Below, in pieces: positions 1 through 9,283 of a stretch of DNA of 64,000 bases (within the stretch, counting starts at the first letter, position 1; each line of letters starts with the position of its first letter). The stretch is from Dyella nitratireducens (GTDB taxonomy: Bacteria; Pseudomonadota; Gammaproteobacteria; Xanthomonadales; Rhodanobacteraceae). The stretch is from positions 787,263 to 851,262 of the forward strand of contig NZ_BMJA01000001.1 in NCBI RefSeq assembly GCF_014642835.1, written 5' to 3'. Made by a program: the position numbers and the translations under genes. The notes beneath the pieces were generated by a model, which was not told the DNA's origin, searched no databases, and saw only the letters and a program-made list of their open reading frames with translations.

Positions 1-672
1 GGAGATCGAGAACACGTCTTCCACCGGCATCAGGAACGCCTTGTCCAGCACGCGCACCGGCTCAGGGATGTAGCTGTCCAGCGCATCCACCAGCGCAATG
101 ATCGCCGGCACGCCGATGTCCGACTGGTCGCCTTCCAGCGCCAGCTTGGCCGATCCCTTGATGATCGGGGTGTCGTCGCCCGGGAATTCGTACTTGCTGA
201 GCAGTTCGCGTACTTCCATCTCCACCAACTCGAGCAGTTCAGCGTCGTCCACCATGTCGGCCTTGTTCAGGAACACGACGATGTACGGCACGCCCACCTG
301 ACGGCTCAGCAGGATGTGTTCGCGCGTCTGCGGCATCGGGCCATCCGCGGCCGAGCACACCAGGATCGCACCGTCCATCTGCGCCGCACCCGTGATCATG
401 TTCTTCACGTAGTCGGCGTGGCCCGGGCAGTCCACATGGGCGTAGTGGCGGTTCGGCGATTCGTATTCCACGTGCGCCGTCGAGATCGTGATACCGCGCG
501 CCTTCTCTTCCGGCGCCGCATCGATCTGGTCGTAGCCCTTGAACTCACCGCCAAAACGATCCGCTCCCACCTTCGTCAGCGCCGCCGTCAGCGTCGTCTT
601 GCCGTGGTCCACGTGGCCAATCGTCCCCACGTTTACGTGCGGCTTGGTGCGTTCGAATTTACCCTTTGCCAT
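1..672 (-). CDS. tuf: Elongation factor Tu, N-terminal part (truncated by window edge)
   Basis: EF-Tu is the GTPase that delivers aminoacyl-tRNA to the ribosomal A site. The 224 residues visible from the start at 672 hold the G domain: P-loop GHVDHGKTT near residue 19, the switch region with RGITI near 60, DCPGH near 81 and NKAD near 136. The 3' end lies outside the window. The gene follows tRNA-Tyr, tRNA-Gly and tRNA-Thr on the same strand, the gene order of the E. coli tufB operon, so this is the tufB-type copy, presumably co-transcribed with the tRNAs. A second tuf copy, usual in this group, would lie elsewhere. Confidence 0.97.
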   Translation of the reverse strand, partial: MAKGKFERTKPHVNVGTIGHVDHGKTTLTAALTKVGADRFGGEFKGYDQIDAAPEEKARGITISTAHVEYESPNRHYAHVDCPGHADYVKNMITGAAQMDGAILVCSAADGPMPQTREHILLSRQVGVPYIVVFLNKADMVDDAELLELVEMEVRELLSKYEFPGDDTPIIKGSAKLALEGDQSDIGVPAIIALVDALDSYIPEPVRVLDKAFLMPVEDVFSIS

Positions 673-751
673 GAGCGCTACATCCCAATGGAGTCTGAGT
701 GATAAGGAAACCTAAACGAGCTATCAGGCGATACCGCTTGTAGCCAATGCG

Positions 752-827
<76 letters not shown>

Positions 828-853
828 ACAAAAAACTTGAGTGACGAGATCAA

Positions 854-927
<74 letters not shown>

Positions 928-1021
928 TCGGTGCGGAACTCGTCTCTCGACCGCATCGGCGCATTCAACCGCTTTTGCGATCTGCCTTCCAGTCTGACCA
1001 CAGTCACCCGTGGCAATCGAC

Positions 1022-1107
1022 TGGTGGAGGGAGGTGGATTCGAACCACCGAAGGCGTGAGCCAGCAGATTTACAGTCTGCCCCCGTTGGCCGCTTGGGTA
1101 TCCCTCC
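1022..1107 (-). tRNA. tRNA-Tyr (GTA)
   Basis: An 86-nt class II tRNA (long variable arm) on the minus strand starts GGAGGGA and ends TCCCTCC-A-CCA. The anticodon is GTA in the loop CTGTAAA. It is the first transcribed tRNA of the operon leading into tuf. Confidence 0.96.
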
Positions 1108-1121
1108 AACAAAGAACGGCT

Positions 1122-1150
1122 ATTGTGTGGATCGGGGCTTGGTGTGTCAA
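1122..1150 (-). promoter_or_regulatory. Sigma70-type promoter of the tRNA-tuf operon
   Basis: On the minus strand a perfect -35 box TTGACA (1150-1145) and a -10 box CACAAT (1127-1122) are separated by exactly 17 nt. The -10 box ends 15 nt before the tRNA-Tyr 5' end at 1107. Strength and start site are inferred from the match to consensus. Confidence 0.8.
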
Positions 1151-1211
1151 CACCTTGACGAGCGAAACGGCCGATTTTTCGTGACTTTTCCGGACGAAGC
1201 AGCGCGTTGCT

Positions 1212-1700
1212 TCAGTCGTTTCCCGCACCGCGCGTATCGACCAATTGCGCCATGCTCTTGGATATCTCCAGTAGATGCCTTGCCTGCTCCTGCAACCGGC
1301 GCTCGTTTTCATCGCGCGGTGTCCACGGCGGCACGGGTGTGGGCTTGCCCTCAGGCTTGTCCAGCGCGACGAACACCATCACACAGCTGGTTGCCAGCCG
1401 CTCCTCGCCGCTACGCAGATCGCGCGCCAGCACATCCACCGCCATCTGCATGCTGGAGGTACCTGTGTAGATCAATTTAGCCCGAACGCTGACCAGATCG
1501 CCGATCAGGATTGGCTTGACGAACTGGATGCCGCTCACCGCCGCCGTGACGCAATATGCGCCACTCCAACCCACGGCACAGGCGTAGCCGGCCTGGTCGA
1601 TCCACTTCATCACCATGCCGCCGTGCACCTTGCCGCCGAAATTCACATCGGAAGGCTGGGCAAGGAAACGGAATGTGACTTCGTGTTGCTGGCCTGACAT
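1212..1700 (-). CDS. Acyl-CoA thioesterase (hotdog fold)
   Basis: This 162-residue protein hydrolyses acyl-CoA thioesters, going by its match to the YciA/BFIT-like hotdog family. It has the family N-terminus (residues 15-45, with NFGGKVHGG and a WIDQAGY helix) and a central SGIQFVKPILIGDLV strand region. The polar C-terminal tail is probably involved in oligomer contacts. The substrate chain length cannot be read from the sequence. It is a single gene between the tRNA operon promoter and a GNAT gene on the same strand, with no obvious operon partner. Confidence 0.88.
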   Translation of the reverse strand: MSGQQHEVTFRFLAQPSDVNFGGKVHGGMVMKWIDQAGYACAVGWSGAYCVTAAVSGIQFVKPILIGDLVSVRAKLIYTGTSSMQMAVDVLARDLRSGEERLATSCVMVFVALDKPEGKPTPVPPWTPRDENERRLQEQARHLLEISKSMAQLVDTRGAGND

Positions 1701-1736
1701 GGGATCTCCAACCGATACGCCGACGCGGGGGCTGCA

Positions 1737-2234
1737 TTATGCCCGCTTGCTACGCTGCATCGGCAACCGCAGGCTCATGGGTGTAGTGATTACGCCATTC
1801 GGCGAAGGCCGTTCTGGGCCGTCCGCATGAAAACCGAGACGAACGTATACAGGCACGGCACAACGCGTGGCATTGAGCGTGAATCGTCGAGTGCCGGCAC
1901 GCCGAATCGCATCATGCAATGTACGCTGCCAAAGTCGGCGCGCGATGCCCTGCCCTTGATAGCGCGTACTGACGTAAAAATGCACGAGATGGCTGTCATC
2001 GCGCGTGGCCGCGACACCGACCAGCACGTCGCCCAAATAGGCCAAGTGGAAGCGCTGGCCATCCATGATCTTCTGACGCAGTATCTTGGCCGAAAGACGC
2101 GCGAGCAATTCGCGGCCAATTTTGCGCGACTGATCGGGCAATACCCATCGCTGTACGACGCGACGACTGAGTACGCCGATGGCGCGCGCATCATCCGTTT
2201 GTGCGAGTCGTATCCGCAATACATCTTGAGACAT
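1737..2234 (-). CDS. GNAT-family N-acetyltransferase
   Basis: A GNAT-fold acetyltransferase of about 165 residues that would use acetyl-CoA. The acetyl-CoA-binding motif is visible as STRYQGQGIARRLW (about residue 90), and the C-terminal YVRLGFH strand-loop is typical. The acceptor is unknown. ATG 2234 is preferred over ATG 2240 because the GGAG of the leader is 9 nt from the former and only 3 nt from the latter. It lies downstream of the ychF terminator and upstream of the thioesterase gene. Confidence 0.82.
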   Translation of the reverse strand: MSQDVLRIRLAQTDDARAIGVLSRRVVQRWVLPDQSRKIGRELLARLSAKILRQKIMDGQRFHLAYLGDVLVGVAATRDDSHLVHFYVSTRYQGQGIARRLWQRTLHDAIRRAGTRRFTLNATRCAVPVYVRLGFHADGPERPSPNGVITTPMSLRLPMQRSKRA

Positions 2235-2271
2235 CGGCATCTACTCCATGCACCGGGGTACATGCTCGCAT

Positions 2272-2298
2272 GAAAAAAGCCCCGCTTACGCGGGGCTT
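2272..2298 (-). terminator. Intrinsic terminator after ychF
   Basis: Read on the minus strand, a GC-rich hairpin (AGCCCCGC, loop of a few bases, GCGGGGCT) is followed by a run of six T, immediately after the ychF stop codon at 2305. Confidence 0.85.
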
Positions 2299-2304
2299 CA
2301 AACC

Positions 2305-3396
2305 TCAGACGTTGAACAGGAAGTGCATCACGTCACCATCCTTCACGACATATTCCTTGCCTTCCTTGCGCAGCTTGCCGGCTGACGCAGCACCCGACTC
2401 GCCCTTGTACTGAATGAAGTCATCGTAGGAAACCGTTTCTGCGCGAATGAAGCCACGCTCGAAATCCGTGTGAATCACGCCCGCAGCTTGTGGCGCAGTG
2501 AAGCCGCGCTTGATGGTCCATGCACGCACTTCCTTCACACCGGCAGTGAAGTAGGTCTGCAGATTGAGCAGCTTGTAACCGGCCCGAATCACACGGTTGA
2601 GACCGGGTTCTTCCAGGCCAAGATCCTTGAGAAATTCGTCACGGTCGGCATCATCGAGCTGCGAGAGCTCCTCCTCGATGGCCGCACACACCGGCACCAC
2701 TTCAGCACCTTCAGCGATGGCACGGGCACGCACGGCGTCAAGATGCGGATTATTTTCGAAACCGTCCTCGCGCACGTTGGCGATGTACATCAAAGGCTTC
2801 AACGTGAGCAGAAACAGATCACGCACCAGCGCCTTTTCATCTTCATCGAGGCCCAGGCTACGCGCCGTCTTGCCCTCATTGAGGCCTGCAGCGAGCTTTT
2901 GCAGCACCGGCTTCTTGGCCAGCGCTTCCTTGTCATTGGCCTTGGCGGCGCGCTCGGCACGATTCAGTGCCTTTTCAACGGAATCGAGGTCAGCCAGTGC
3001 CAGCTCGGTATCGATGGTTTCGATATCCGCGATCGGATCGACCTTGCCGGCCACATGAATGATGTCGCCGTGTTCGAAGCAGCGCACGACATGTGCAATG
3101 GCATCCACTTCGCGAATATGCGCCAGGAATTTGTTGCCCAGGCCCTCACCTTTCGAAGCACCGGCCACCAGACCGGCGATGTCGACGAACTCGACGGCGG
3201 TGGGAATCACCTTCTGCGGATTGACGATGTCCGACAACGCCTGCAGACGCGGATCAGGCACCGGGACCACGCCCACGTTCGGCTCGATCGTGCAGAACGG
3301 GAAGTTCGCCGCAGCAATACCCGCCTTGGTCAGCGCATTGAACAAGGTGGATTTGCCGACGTTAGGCAGGCCGACGATGCCGCATTTGATGCCCAT
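2305..3396 (-). CDS. ychF: Redox-regulated ribosome-associated ATPase YchF
   Basis: YchF/OLA1 is an Obg-class P-loop protein that prefers ATP and binds ribosomes and the proteasome-like machinery of some bacteria. The 363-residue length is normal. G1 reads GLPNVGKST (residues 8-16) and G3 reads DIAGLV (near 72). The C-terminal TGS-like domain ends in [11 protein letters not shown]. It lies 57 nt downstream of pth on the same strand, the conserved pth-ychF arrangement, and is closed by a strong terminator. Confidence 0.97.
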   Translation of the reverse strand: MGIKCGIVGLPNVGKSTLFNALTKAGIAAANFPFCTIEPNVGVVPVPDPRLQALSDIVNPQKVIPTAVEFVDIAGLVAGASKGEGLGNKFLAHIREVDAIAHVVRCFEHGDIIHVAGKVDPIADIETIDTELALADLDSVEKALNRAERAAKANDKEALAKKPVLQKLAAGLNEGKTARSLGLDEDEKALVRDLFLLTLKPLMYIANVREDGFENNPHLDAVRARAIAEGAEVVPVCAAIEEELSQLDDADRDEFLKDLGLEEPGLNRVIRAGYKLLNLQTYFTAGVKEVRAWTIKRGFTAPQAAGVIHTDFERGFIRAETVSYDDFIQYKGESGAASAGKLRKEGKEYVVKDGDVMHFLFNV

Positions 3397-3453
3397 GGTT
3401 TGTTGATCCGGATATGAAACTGAAAAGGGAAATAGTAAACGGCCATCGGCCGT

Positions 3454-4038
3454 TCAACGCATTGCTGGTGTATGCAACTGCTGCATCGCCTTGTCGAACT
3501 GCCCATCAACCGCCAGCGGCAGTACGTTCAGCGCGCGAGCCATGCCGTCCAGCATCGCGTCTTCATCATTGGCGGAGGGGGGACCCAGCACCCAGGACGT
3601 GACTTGATCCTTGTGGCCGGGATGACCGATGCCAAGGCGCAGTCGATGAAATTTGCCATGACCAAGATGAGCCATGATGTCGCGCAAACCATTCTGACCA
3701 CCGTGACCGCCATCGAACTTAAGGCGCACAGCACCGGCGGGCAGATCCAGATCGTCATGCGCGACCAGGCACTCCTCCGGCTCAATCTTGTAGTAACGCA
3801 GCGCTGAAACGACGGCGATGCCGCTCTTGTTCATGAAGGTGGCGGGCTTCAGCAGCCACACCGATTCACCGCCGATGCGCAGCTTGCAGATTTCCCCATG
3901 CAATTTGCCGTCGAAGCCGAAGCGCTCGTTCTGCCCCGCTGCCAGGGCGTCAACAAACCAGAACCCGGCATTGTGCCGGGTTCTGAGGTATTCGGTACCG
4001 GGATTACCCAGTCCGACGATGAGTCGTAGGCCTGCCAT
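3454..4038 (-). CDS. pth: Peptidyl-tRNA hydrolase
   Basis: Pth cleaves peptidyl-tRNA released by stalled or aborted translation and so recycles tRNA. The 194-residue protein has the family signatures: GLGNPGTEY at residues 9-17, the catalytic His in RTRHNAGF (about residue 22), FMNKSG (about 66), the catalytic Asp in HDDLDLPAG (about 95) and GGHGGQNGLR (about 110). It follows rplY on the same strand and precedes ychF, the conserved proteobacterial order. Confidence 0.97.
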   Translation of the reverse strand: MAGLRLIVGLGNPGTEYLRTRHNAGFWFVDALAAGQNERFGFDGKLHGEICKLRIGGESVWLLKPATFMNKSGIAVVSALRYYKIEPEECLVAHDDLDLPAGAVRLKFDGGHGGQNGLRDIMAHLGHGKFHRLRLGIGHPGHKDQVTSWVLGPPSANDEDAMLDGMARALNVLPLAVDGQFDKAMQQLHTPAMR

Positions 4039-4079
4039 GGGTCGGAAGTTCGCCGCGAGGTTGGCCCCTCACCCCTCCC

Positions 4080-4101
4080 CCTCTCCCGGAAGGGGGAGAG
4101 G
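4080..4101. repeat. Intergenic CTCTCCC hairpin between rplY and pth
   Basis: An 8-bp perfect stem (CCTCTCCC with GGGAGAGG around a GGAAGG loop) lies in a pyrimidine-rich spacer. A closely related hairpin (CTCTCCC / GGGAGAG) occurs at about 4908-4930 downstream of prs. These look like a second, shorter dispersed palindrome family. A role as attenuator or mRNA-end stabiliser between co-oriented genes is inference. Confidence 0.6.
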
Positions 4102-4121
4102 CAAGTTCGAGGAGAAGCGAA

Positions 4122-4781
4122 TTACTTCTTGGTTTCCTTGGGAGCCTCGGCAGCCGGCTGGCCCTCGGCACCTTCGGCGGCCGGTGCTTCTTCCACTTCT
4201 TCCTGCACCGTCACAGCGGACACTACTGCCACGTCGTGATCGACACCCAGGTGCAGTGCCGGGATTTCCACGTTCGCCGATAGCTTGAGCTGCGACAAAT
4301 GGATGATGTCGCCGGGCTTCAGATCAGCCAGGTCGAGTTCGATGAACTCCGGCAGATCCTTCGGCAAGCAGGAAACTTCCACTTCGTTGAGGTTGTGCGA
4401 GATCACCACGCCCGAGGCCTTGCCGGCCGGGGACTTTTCCTGATTCAGGAAGTGGACCGGCACATTCACGCGGATCGCTTCGTTCTCGTTGATGCGCTGG
4501 AAGTCCATGTGCAGCATCTGGTGCTTGAACGGATGCTTCTGCCAGTCGCGCACCAGCACCTTCTGCACCTTGCCGTCGACGTTCAGGTCAAGCACGGAGG
4601 AGAAGAACCACTCGTGGCGGGCGGCGAGCAGGATGGTGTTGTGCTCGATCTGGATGCTCTCTGCGGCCTGGCCCGCACCGTAAACCACTGCGGGCACGAA
4701 GGACGCACGACGCAGGCGGCGGCTCGCACCTTTCCCCTCGTCTTTGCGTGCTTGCGCCGCGATTTCATGAGTCTTAGCCAT
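4122..4781 (-). CDS. rplY: 50S ribosomal protein L25 / general stress protein Ctc
   Basis: L25 of the long Ctc type (219 residues) binds 5S rRNA in the large subunit. The N-terminal L25 domain (residues 1-95) includes KGASRRLRR and the LHMDFQRI strand. The C-terminal TL5-type beta domain follows (about 100-190). The protein ends with an Ala/Glu-rich low-complexity tail (about 195-219), common in this group. It sits downstream of prs and upstream of pth on the same strand. Confidence 0.96.
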   Translation of the reverse strand: MAKTHEIAAQARKDEGKGASRRLRRASFVPAVVYGAGQAAESIQIEHNTILLAARHEWFFSSVLDLNVDGKVQKVLVRDWQKHPFKHQMLHMDFQRINENEAIRVNVPVHFLNQEKSPAGKASGVVISHNLNEVEVSCLPKDLPEFIELDLADLKPGDIIHLSQLKLSANVEIPALHLGVDHDVAVVSAVTVQEEVEEAPAAEGAEGQPAAEAPKETKK

Positions 4782-4951
4782 GTTGGTATTGCCTTGGGTT
4801 GGAAAGCCGCCTCACGGCAGCTGAACTGACTCTCCCGCGACCAGGAGAGCCGGAATGCCCACGAAGGCGGGCAGAAAAGAGCGAAATGATACACGAAATC
4901 CGCGAACAGCTCCCTCTCCCCCTCGGGAGAGCAAGAAAGGCGGCCGTGCTT

Positions 4952-5908
4952 TTAGTCGATGTAGAGCGAACTGACCGACTCACCGAAGGCGATACGCCGG
5001 ATCGTCTCCGCCAGCAGTTCCGCCACCGAAAGCTGGCGAATCTTGGCGCAATTCCTTGCGTCCTCGCGCAATGGCAGGGTGTTGGTGACCACAAGTTGGT
5101 CCAACTGCGACCCTTCGATGTTGCGGATCGCCGCACCGGACAGCACCGGGTGCACGCAGTAAGCGACCACCTTGCGAGCCCCCCGCTCCTTCAGCGCCGC
5201 GGCAGCAGCACACAAGGTACCGGCGGTGTCGACAATGTCGTCCACCATCACGCAAGTCTTGCCTTCCACGTCGCCGATGATGTTCATCACCGTGGCCACG
5301 TTGGCCTTGGGACGGCGCTTGTCGATGATGGCCAGGTCAGCGTCATCAAGGCGCTTGGCGATGGCGCGCGCGCGCACCACGCCGCCTACGTCCGGACTGA
5401 CCACGATCAGGTCGTCCATGCTGTAGCTGCGCCAGATGTCCGCCAGCAGGATTGGCGAGGCGTAGACATTGTCCACTGGCACGTCGAAGAAGCCCTGGAT
5501 CTGGTCGGCGTGCAGGTCGACGGTAAGCACACGATCCACACCGGCCGTACCGATCAGGCGGGCCACTAGCTTGGCAGTAATCGGCACGCGCGCCGAGCGC
5601 GGGCGGCGATCCTGGCGGGCATAGCCGAAGTAAGGAATGACTGCCGTGACACTGGCCGCCGAGGCGCGCTTGAGCGCATCGACCAGGGTCAGGAGCTCGA
5701 ACAGATTCTCCGCGCTCGGCGCGCCGGTCGGCTGCAGCACGAACACTTCCTGGCGGCGAACGTTCTCTTCGATCTCGATCTGGACTTCGCCATCGCTGAA
5801 CTTGCCGGCCAAGGCCTTCCCCAGCGGGATTCCCAGGCGATGAGCGATATCCTCGGCCAGGGCACGGTGCGCATTGCCGGTAAACAGCATCGGGCTGGAC
5901 GTATCCAC
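4952..5908 (-). CDS. prs: Ribose-phosphate pyrophosphokinase
   Basis: This enzyme makes PRPP from ribose 5-phosphate and ATP for nucleotide, His, Trp and NAD synthesis. The 318 residues are the normal length. Visible are [10 protein letters not shown] (about residue 38), the [10 protein letters not shown] flexible loop (about 97-106), [12 protein letters not shown] (about 131) and the PRPP-binding loop [10 protein letters not shown] (about 220). tRNA-Gln lies upstream and rplY downstream on the same strand. The 170-nt gap to rplY holds two small hairpins that may attenuate transcription. Confidence 0.98.
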   Translation of the reverse strand: MDTSSPMLFTGNAHRALAEDIAHRLGIPLGKALAGKFSDGEVQIEIEENVRRQEVFVLQPTGAPSAENLFELLTLVDALKRASAASVTAVIPYFGYARQDRRPRSARVPITAKLVARLIGTAGVDRVLTVDLHADQIQGFFDVPVDNVYASPILLADIWRSYSMDDLIVVSPDVGGVVRARAIAKRLDDADLAIIDKRRPKANVATVMNIIGDVEGKTCVMVDDIVDTAGTLCAAAAALKERGARKVVAYCVHPVLSGAAIRNIEGSQLDQLVVTNTLPLREDARNCAKIRQLSVAELLAETIRRIAFGESVSSLYID

Positions 5909-6070
5909 GATTGTTTCCTCAGAACCAGGCCATTGAGTGAGCTACGGTTGAAAGGCGCAGTCCCCGCTCCCTTCAACTACCCCTCCGGTACATGTCCGAA
6001 TGGAGCTTGAAAAACGTCGAGCACACAAGTGCCCGAGGTGATGCAATCCATCCTTAAGACTGCGCAAACA

Positions 6071-6088
6071 GGGGGTCGAACGACCCCC
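6071..6088 (-). terminator. Hairpin downstream of tRNA-Gln
   Basis: A perfect 8-bp inverted repeat, GGGGGTCG-AA-CGACCCCC, lies 10 nt past the 3' end of tRNA-Gln. The following T-run is weak (TGTTTG), so it is either a modest terminator or a processing/attenuation hairpin between tRNA-Gln and prs. Confidence 0.55.
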
Positions 6089-6097
6089 TATGAGAAA

Positions 6098-6174
6098 TGG
6101 CTGGGGCGGTAGGATTCGAACCTACGCATGCGGGAATCAAAATCCCGTGCCTTAACCAGCTTGGCGACGCCCCA
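6098..6174 (-). tRNA. tRNA-Gln (TTG)
   Basis: A 77-nt cloverleaf on the minus strand starts TGGGGCG and ends CGCCCCA-G-CCA. The anticodon is TTG in a GATTTTGATT loop context. It lies directly upstream of prs, as in many Xanthomonadales and pseudomonads. Confidence 0.96.
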
Positions 6175-6298
6175 GTATTCGTTGGCTTTTTACCCCCGGC
6201 TCAGCGTAGTGACCGGGAAGCAAAGAAAGAAAATTGTGGCGGGGAGCGCCATGCGTGTCAATTCAAATTGCTGACCGCGTGTGTGCGGTGAGAACCCC

Positions 6299-6820
6299 TC
6301 AAGCCCAAAGTGTGCGTGACATGAACACGCGAAGTTCGTCCGGGAATCCGTTTTCGCGGTCACGCTCGCGTGCATAGGCGAAGGCGGGGTCACTCTTGTC
6401 AACGACCATAAAGCCATGTCTGGCGTAGAACGGCGCGTTCCACGGCACGTCGGGCAGCGTACCGAGATCGATGCGCCGATAGCCTTTCTCCTCTGCCCAC
6501 GCGCAAGCGTGTTCGAGCAGCGCCGAGCCGATGCCGCGCCGATGAAATGCCGGCAACACGTCGATCTCGGCCACGCTGACGACATCGCCATGCAACTCCA
6601 CGTCGAGCCACACGAAGCCCACCACATCGCCACTCGCTTCGTCCACGGCCACCCAAACGAAGCCGCGCCGGATTTCTTCGGCCAGCAAGTCTTTCGGAAT
6701 GGAAAGACGCGCATAGAACCGCCAAGCCGGGTGATCACGGAACAACTGCACCGCCTCGCGCTCGATGTCGCAGATGACATCGACATGAGCAGCCGTGGCG
6801 CGTTGAATACGAAATGACAT
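6299..6820 (-). CDS. GNAT-family N-acetyltransferase in the usual ispE position
   Basis: A 173-residue GNAT enzyme. It has the N-terminal RATAAHVDVICDIEREA helix, a central EIDVLPAFHRRGIGSALLEH acetyl-CoA motif (about residues 82-101) and the FYARHGF C-terminal signature. The acceptor is unknown. ATG 6820 is chosen because upstream in-frame sequence overlaps lolB and lacks family similarity. It lies between lolB and tRNA-Gln, where related genomes carry ispE. No ispE-like kinase (GHMP) motif is visible here or elsewhere in the window. Confidence 0.85.
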   Translation of the reverse strand: MSFRIQRATAAHVDVICDIEREAVQLFRDHPAWRFYARLSIPKDLLAEEIRRGFVWVAVDEASGDVVGFVWLDVELHGDVVSVAEIDVLPAFHRRGIGSALLEHACAWAEEKGYRRIDLGTLPDVPWNAPFYARHGFMVVDKSDPAFAYARERDRENGFPDELRVFMSRTLWA

Positions 6821-6855
6821 CGGCGCAGTTCCTAGGCCTGGTTGATGCGAAGCAT

Positions 6856-7464
6856 TCACTGCAAGCTCCACGACTCGATCGCCAGCTTCACCTTGTATGG
6901 CGGCTTGTCTGCAAACACTTTCGCCGGCAGCGGCGGCTGGCGTGTTGTATCCCAAGCGGGATAGCTCACTGTCCACCCATCCTGTAACAGCACCGAGGGG
7001 AGGCGGTTGTCGCCAAAACTCAGATCAGCCTGCGCACCCTGCGCCCGCAAGCCGAGCACCCAGGCGCGTAGTTCATCAAGTGGAACTTCCCAACGCAGTG
7101 CTCGGCGCATCAAGCTCTCTGCATCCGGCCCGCGTTGAGGGCCGCCCTCCGCGCCATCCAGTTCCGCCCCGTCTGGACCACCGGTCAGCCGATAGCTCTT
7201 ACCGGAAATAGGCAGGCGGAAGACGAACTCATAGCGATCGCCATCCTGTGTCCAGGTGAATGTGCCGCTGCCACCGTCCTGCGCGCTGTATATACCCAAC
7301 TTACCTTGCAGAACCCAATGGTCGGCATTCGCCAGCTGCTGCTCGCGAGCTTCCTGCTGCGCCATCGCGGCCGCATCGCCCTTGTTGCGCACCAACGGCG
7401 TCGTTGCGCACGCAGCCAGCAGCAGCGGCACGAGCGCTGCAAACACGCGAAGGAAAGATTTCAT
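6856..7464 (-). CDS. lolB: Outer-membrane lipoprotein insertion protein LolB
   Basis: LolB receives lipoproteins from the periplasmic carrier LolA and inserts them in the outer membrane; it is itself a lipoprotein. The 202-residue protein has a signal peptide with lipobox LAAC (Cys19). The body shows the LolB pattern WVLQGKLGIYS, GSGTFTW, then ESLMRRALRWEVPLDELRAWVLG (about 115-137), matching the family. Its ATG overlaps the stop of the upstream TPR gene by 4 nt, so translation is probably coupled. Confidence 0.93.
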   Translation of the reverse strand: MKSFLRVFAALVPLLLAACATTPLVRNKGDAAAMAQQEAREQQLANADHWVLQGKLGIYSAQDGGSGTFTWTQDGDRYEFVFRLPISGKSYRLTGGPDGAELDGAEGGPQRGPDAESLMRRALRWEVPLDELRAWVLGLRAQGAQADLSFGDNRLPSVLLQDGWTVSYPAWDTTRQPPLPAKVFADKPPYKVKLAIESWSLQ

Positions 7465-9200
7465 GTCCCGAGCCGCTTCAAGGTTTGCTGCAGGGTGGCA
7501 TTCTGCGGATCCATGTTGCGCACTTCATCGAATACTTGCTGCGCCTGATTGCGATGCCCCTGTTTCCACAGTACTTCGCCGAGATGGACACCGACATCAG
7601 CATCCTTGCCCGTCTGCCACGCGCTGCGCAGCACAGCGACAGCCTGATCAAGATGACCCAGCCGGTACTGCAGCCAGCCCCATGAATCGGCGATGGAAGG
7701 ATCATTCGGCTTCGCCGCACGCGCCGCGGCGATCAGCTGTTCCGCTTCCGGCAGATCACGATCCGCATCGGCAAGCGTGAAACCCAACGCATTGCTGGCG
7801 TCGATGTCGCCAGGCTTGAGCTCCAGCAGGCGACGGAAGTCCGAGACGGCAGGATCGATCTTGCCAATTTCCGCGTACGCCAACCCGCGTCCGTACAGCA
7901 GATCCGGATCGTCCGGCGCCACCTGCAGCGCGTGAGTGAACGAATCGATGGCTTCGGTGTAGCGCTTCTCGCGCAGGTAAAGGTCGGCATCCACCTCATA
8001 GGCACGACGCAATTGCGCAGGCTGGTCGAGGTAATCCGTCTGCATTTCGGCCAGTTGCTGATGCGCTTCCGCACTCCGGCCCAGGTCCTGCAGCAGGATC
8101 GCGCTGCGCAGATCGGAGTCAAAAGCATGGTCATCGTCGTCCGGCACCTGGTCGTACCACTTCAGCGCGTCTTCCTTGCGGCCAAGCACCTCGGCGAGCT
8201 GGCCGAGCAGATAGGCGCTGGTGTTGCGCACGTCATCCGGCGCCTGCGACAGCTGCGCGTAGACCCGCTGCAGCGTCTTGTCGTCCTTTGCATTGGCCGC
8301 CAGGGCAGCACGCAACGCGTAGGTCTGTGCGTTTTGCGGACCTTTTTCGAGCAGTTGGGTCGCCTGCGCGTACTGGCCGCTCTGCCCCAGCAAGGATGCG
8401 TAGGTGAGCCGCAGGCCGATATTGTTCGGGTCCTTCACCTGTGCCTGGCGCAACAGGTTGAGGCCGCCGGAGCGGTCGCCATTGTTGAGCTTCAGCTGCG
8501 CGGCCCAGGCGTACGTCTCAGCCGTGCCGAAACGCTTCAAGGCGCCATCCGCGATCTGCTGCGCGTAGACATGCCGGTTCAATTGTTCGCCCAGTTCGCT
8601 CATCGCCAGCCACGCCTTGGGATCGGCTGGGAGATGGTCGGGTGTAGCCAGGGACTCAAGCAGGTTCCCAGCGAGGGCCGGGTCACGGCTACCGATCAGC
8701 ACGCGGCCGAACATGCGCCAAGCGTCCTTGTCGCCACTGGTGATCAGCAACGACAGCTGCTGCCGGGCTTCCTCCGTCTTACCCTGCTCCACCGCCAGCT
8801 GAGCCCGCGCCTGTGCCAGCTGTGCGGGTGTTGCACCAAGCTTTTGCCAACGGTCGATACCACGCTGTGCCGCGTCCGGATCATGGATGGCGACGGCCAA
8901 GGCAACGGCTTTGCTGGCCACCTCGGGGTCGTTGGAGATCATCATCGCCTTGTCATAAGCCTGCGATGCGGCCTTGAGATCGGCGCTCGACAACGCCAAT
9001 TCACCGGCCAGCAACTGGGCCAGCAAGTCGTGATCCGTGTCCGGCGTCGCCACCACCATCCGCGCCAGCGGCTGCGCCGACGCCGCCGATGGGGTGTTCG
9101 ACCGCTGTGGTACCGCCGCACATCCGGCCAGCCCAAGTACGACCAACCCACCAGCTACAAACCGCCGCACTTGCTTGAACTCGACCGTCCCGCTCAGCAC
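7461..9200 (-). CDS. TPR-repeat lipoprotein
   Basis: A 579-residue exported protein with lipobox LAGC (Cys27), so probably outer-membrane anchored. The rest is a helical tetratricopeptide solenoid. The clearest repeats are near the C-terminus (residues 420-575), for example YTEAIDSFTHALQVAPDDPD and GRGLAYAEIGKIDPAVSDF. TPR lipoproteins of this type upstream of lolB are conserved in the Xanthomonadales. The binding partner is unknown; a role in envelope assembly is inferred only from the coupling with lolB. It is divergent from hemA with a 133-nt intergenic region. Confidence 0.88.
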   Translation of the reverse strand: MLSGTVEFKQVRRFVAGGLVVLGLAGCAAVPQRSNTPSAASAQPLARMVVATPDTDHDLLAQLLAGELALSSADLKAASQAYDKAMMISNDPEVASKAVALAVAIHDPDAAQRGIDRWQKLGATPAQLAQARAQLAVEQGKTEEARQQLSLLITSGDKDAWRMFGRVLIGSRDPALAGNLLESLATPDHLPADPKAWLAMSELGEQLNRHVYAQQIADGALKRFGTAETYAWAAQLKLNNGDRSGGLNLLRQAQVKDPNNIGLRLTYASLLGQSGQYAQATQLLEKGPQNAQTYALRAALAANAKDDKTLQRVYAQLSQAPDDVRNTSAYLLGQLAEVLGRKEDALKWYDQVPDDDDHAFDSDLRSAILLQDLGRSAEAHQQLAEMQTDYLDQPAQLRRAYEVDADLYLREKRYTEAIDSFTHALQVAPDDPDLLYGRGLAYAEIGKIDPAVSDFRRLLELKPGDIDASNALGFTLADADRDLPEAEQLIAAARAAKPNDPSIADSWGWLQYRLGHLDQAVAVLRSAWQTGKDADVGVHLGEVLWKQGHRNQAQQVFDEVRNMDPQNATLQQTLKRLGT

Positions 9201-9243
9201 ACTATTCCTCCAACCAATTCGCCATTTTGGCGCACTTAGGGAT

Positions 9244-9283
9244 GCTCAGATCATTCATGCGCAGGCGTAAAATGAATCTGAGC
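9244..9283. promoter_or_regulatory. Imperfect inverted repeat between TPR gene and hemA
   Basis: GCTCAGATCATTCAT (9244-9258) is mirrored by ATGAATCTGAGC (9272-9283), one base short of a perfect match. It lies midway in the divergent intergenic region, with a TAAAAT (9268-9273) that could be a hemA -10 box. Position and symmetry suggest an operator or overlapping promoters; no regulator is identified. Confidence 0.4.

Noticed and set aside
2470..3417. Long plus-strand frame opposite ychF
   Set aside because: It is an antisense shadow of a well-conserved gene; the composition reflects ychF codon structure.
7932..9239. A 435-codon plus-strand frame opposite the TPR lipoprotein gene
   Set aside because: It mirrors the high-GC TPR gene, is His/Arg/Gln-rich and has no recognisable domain.
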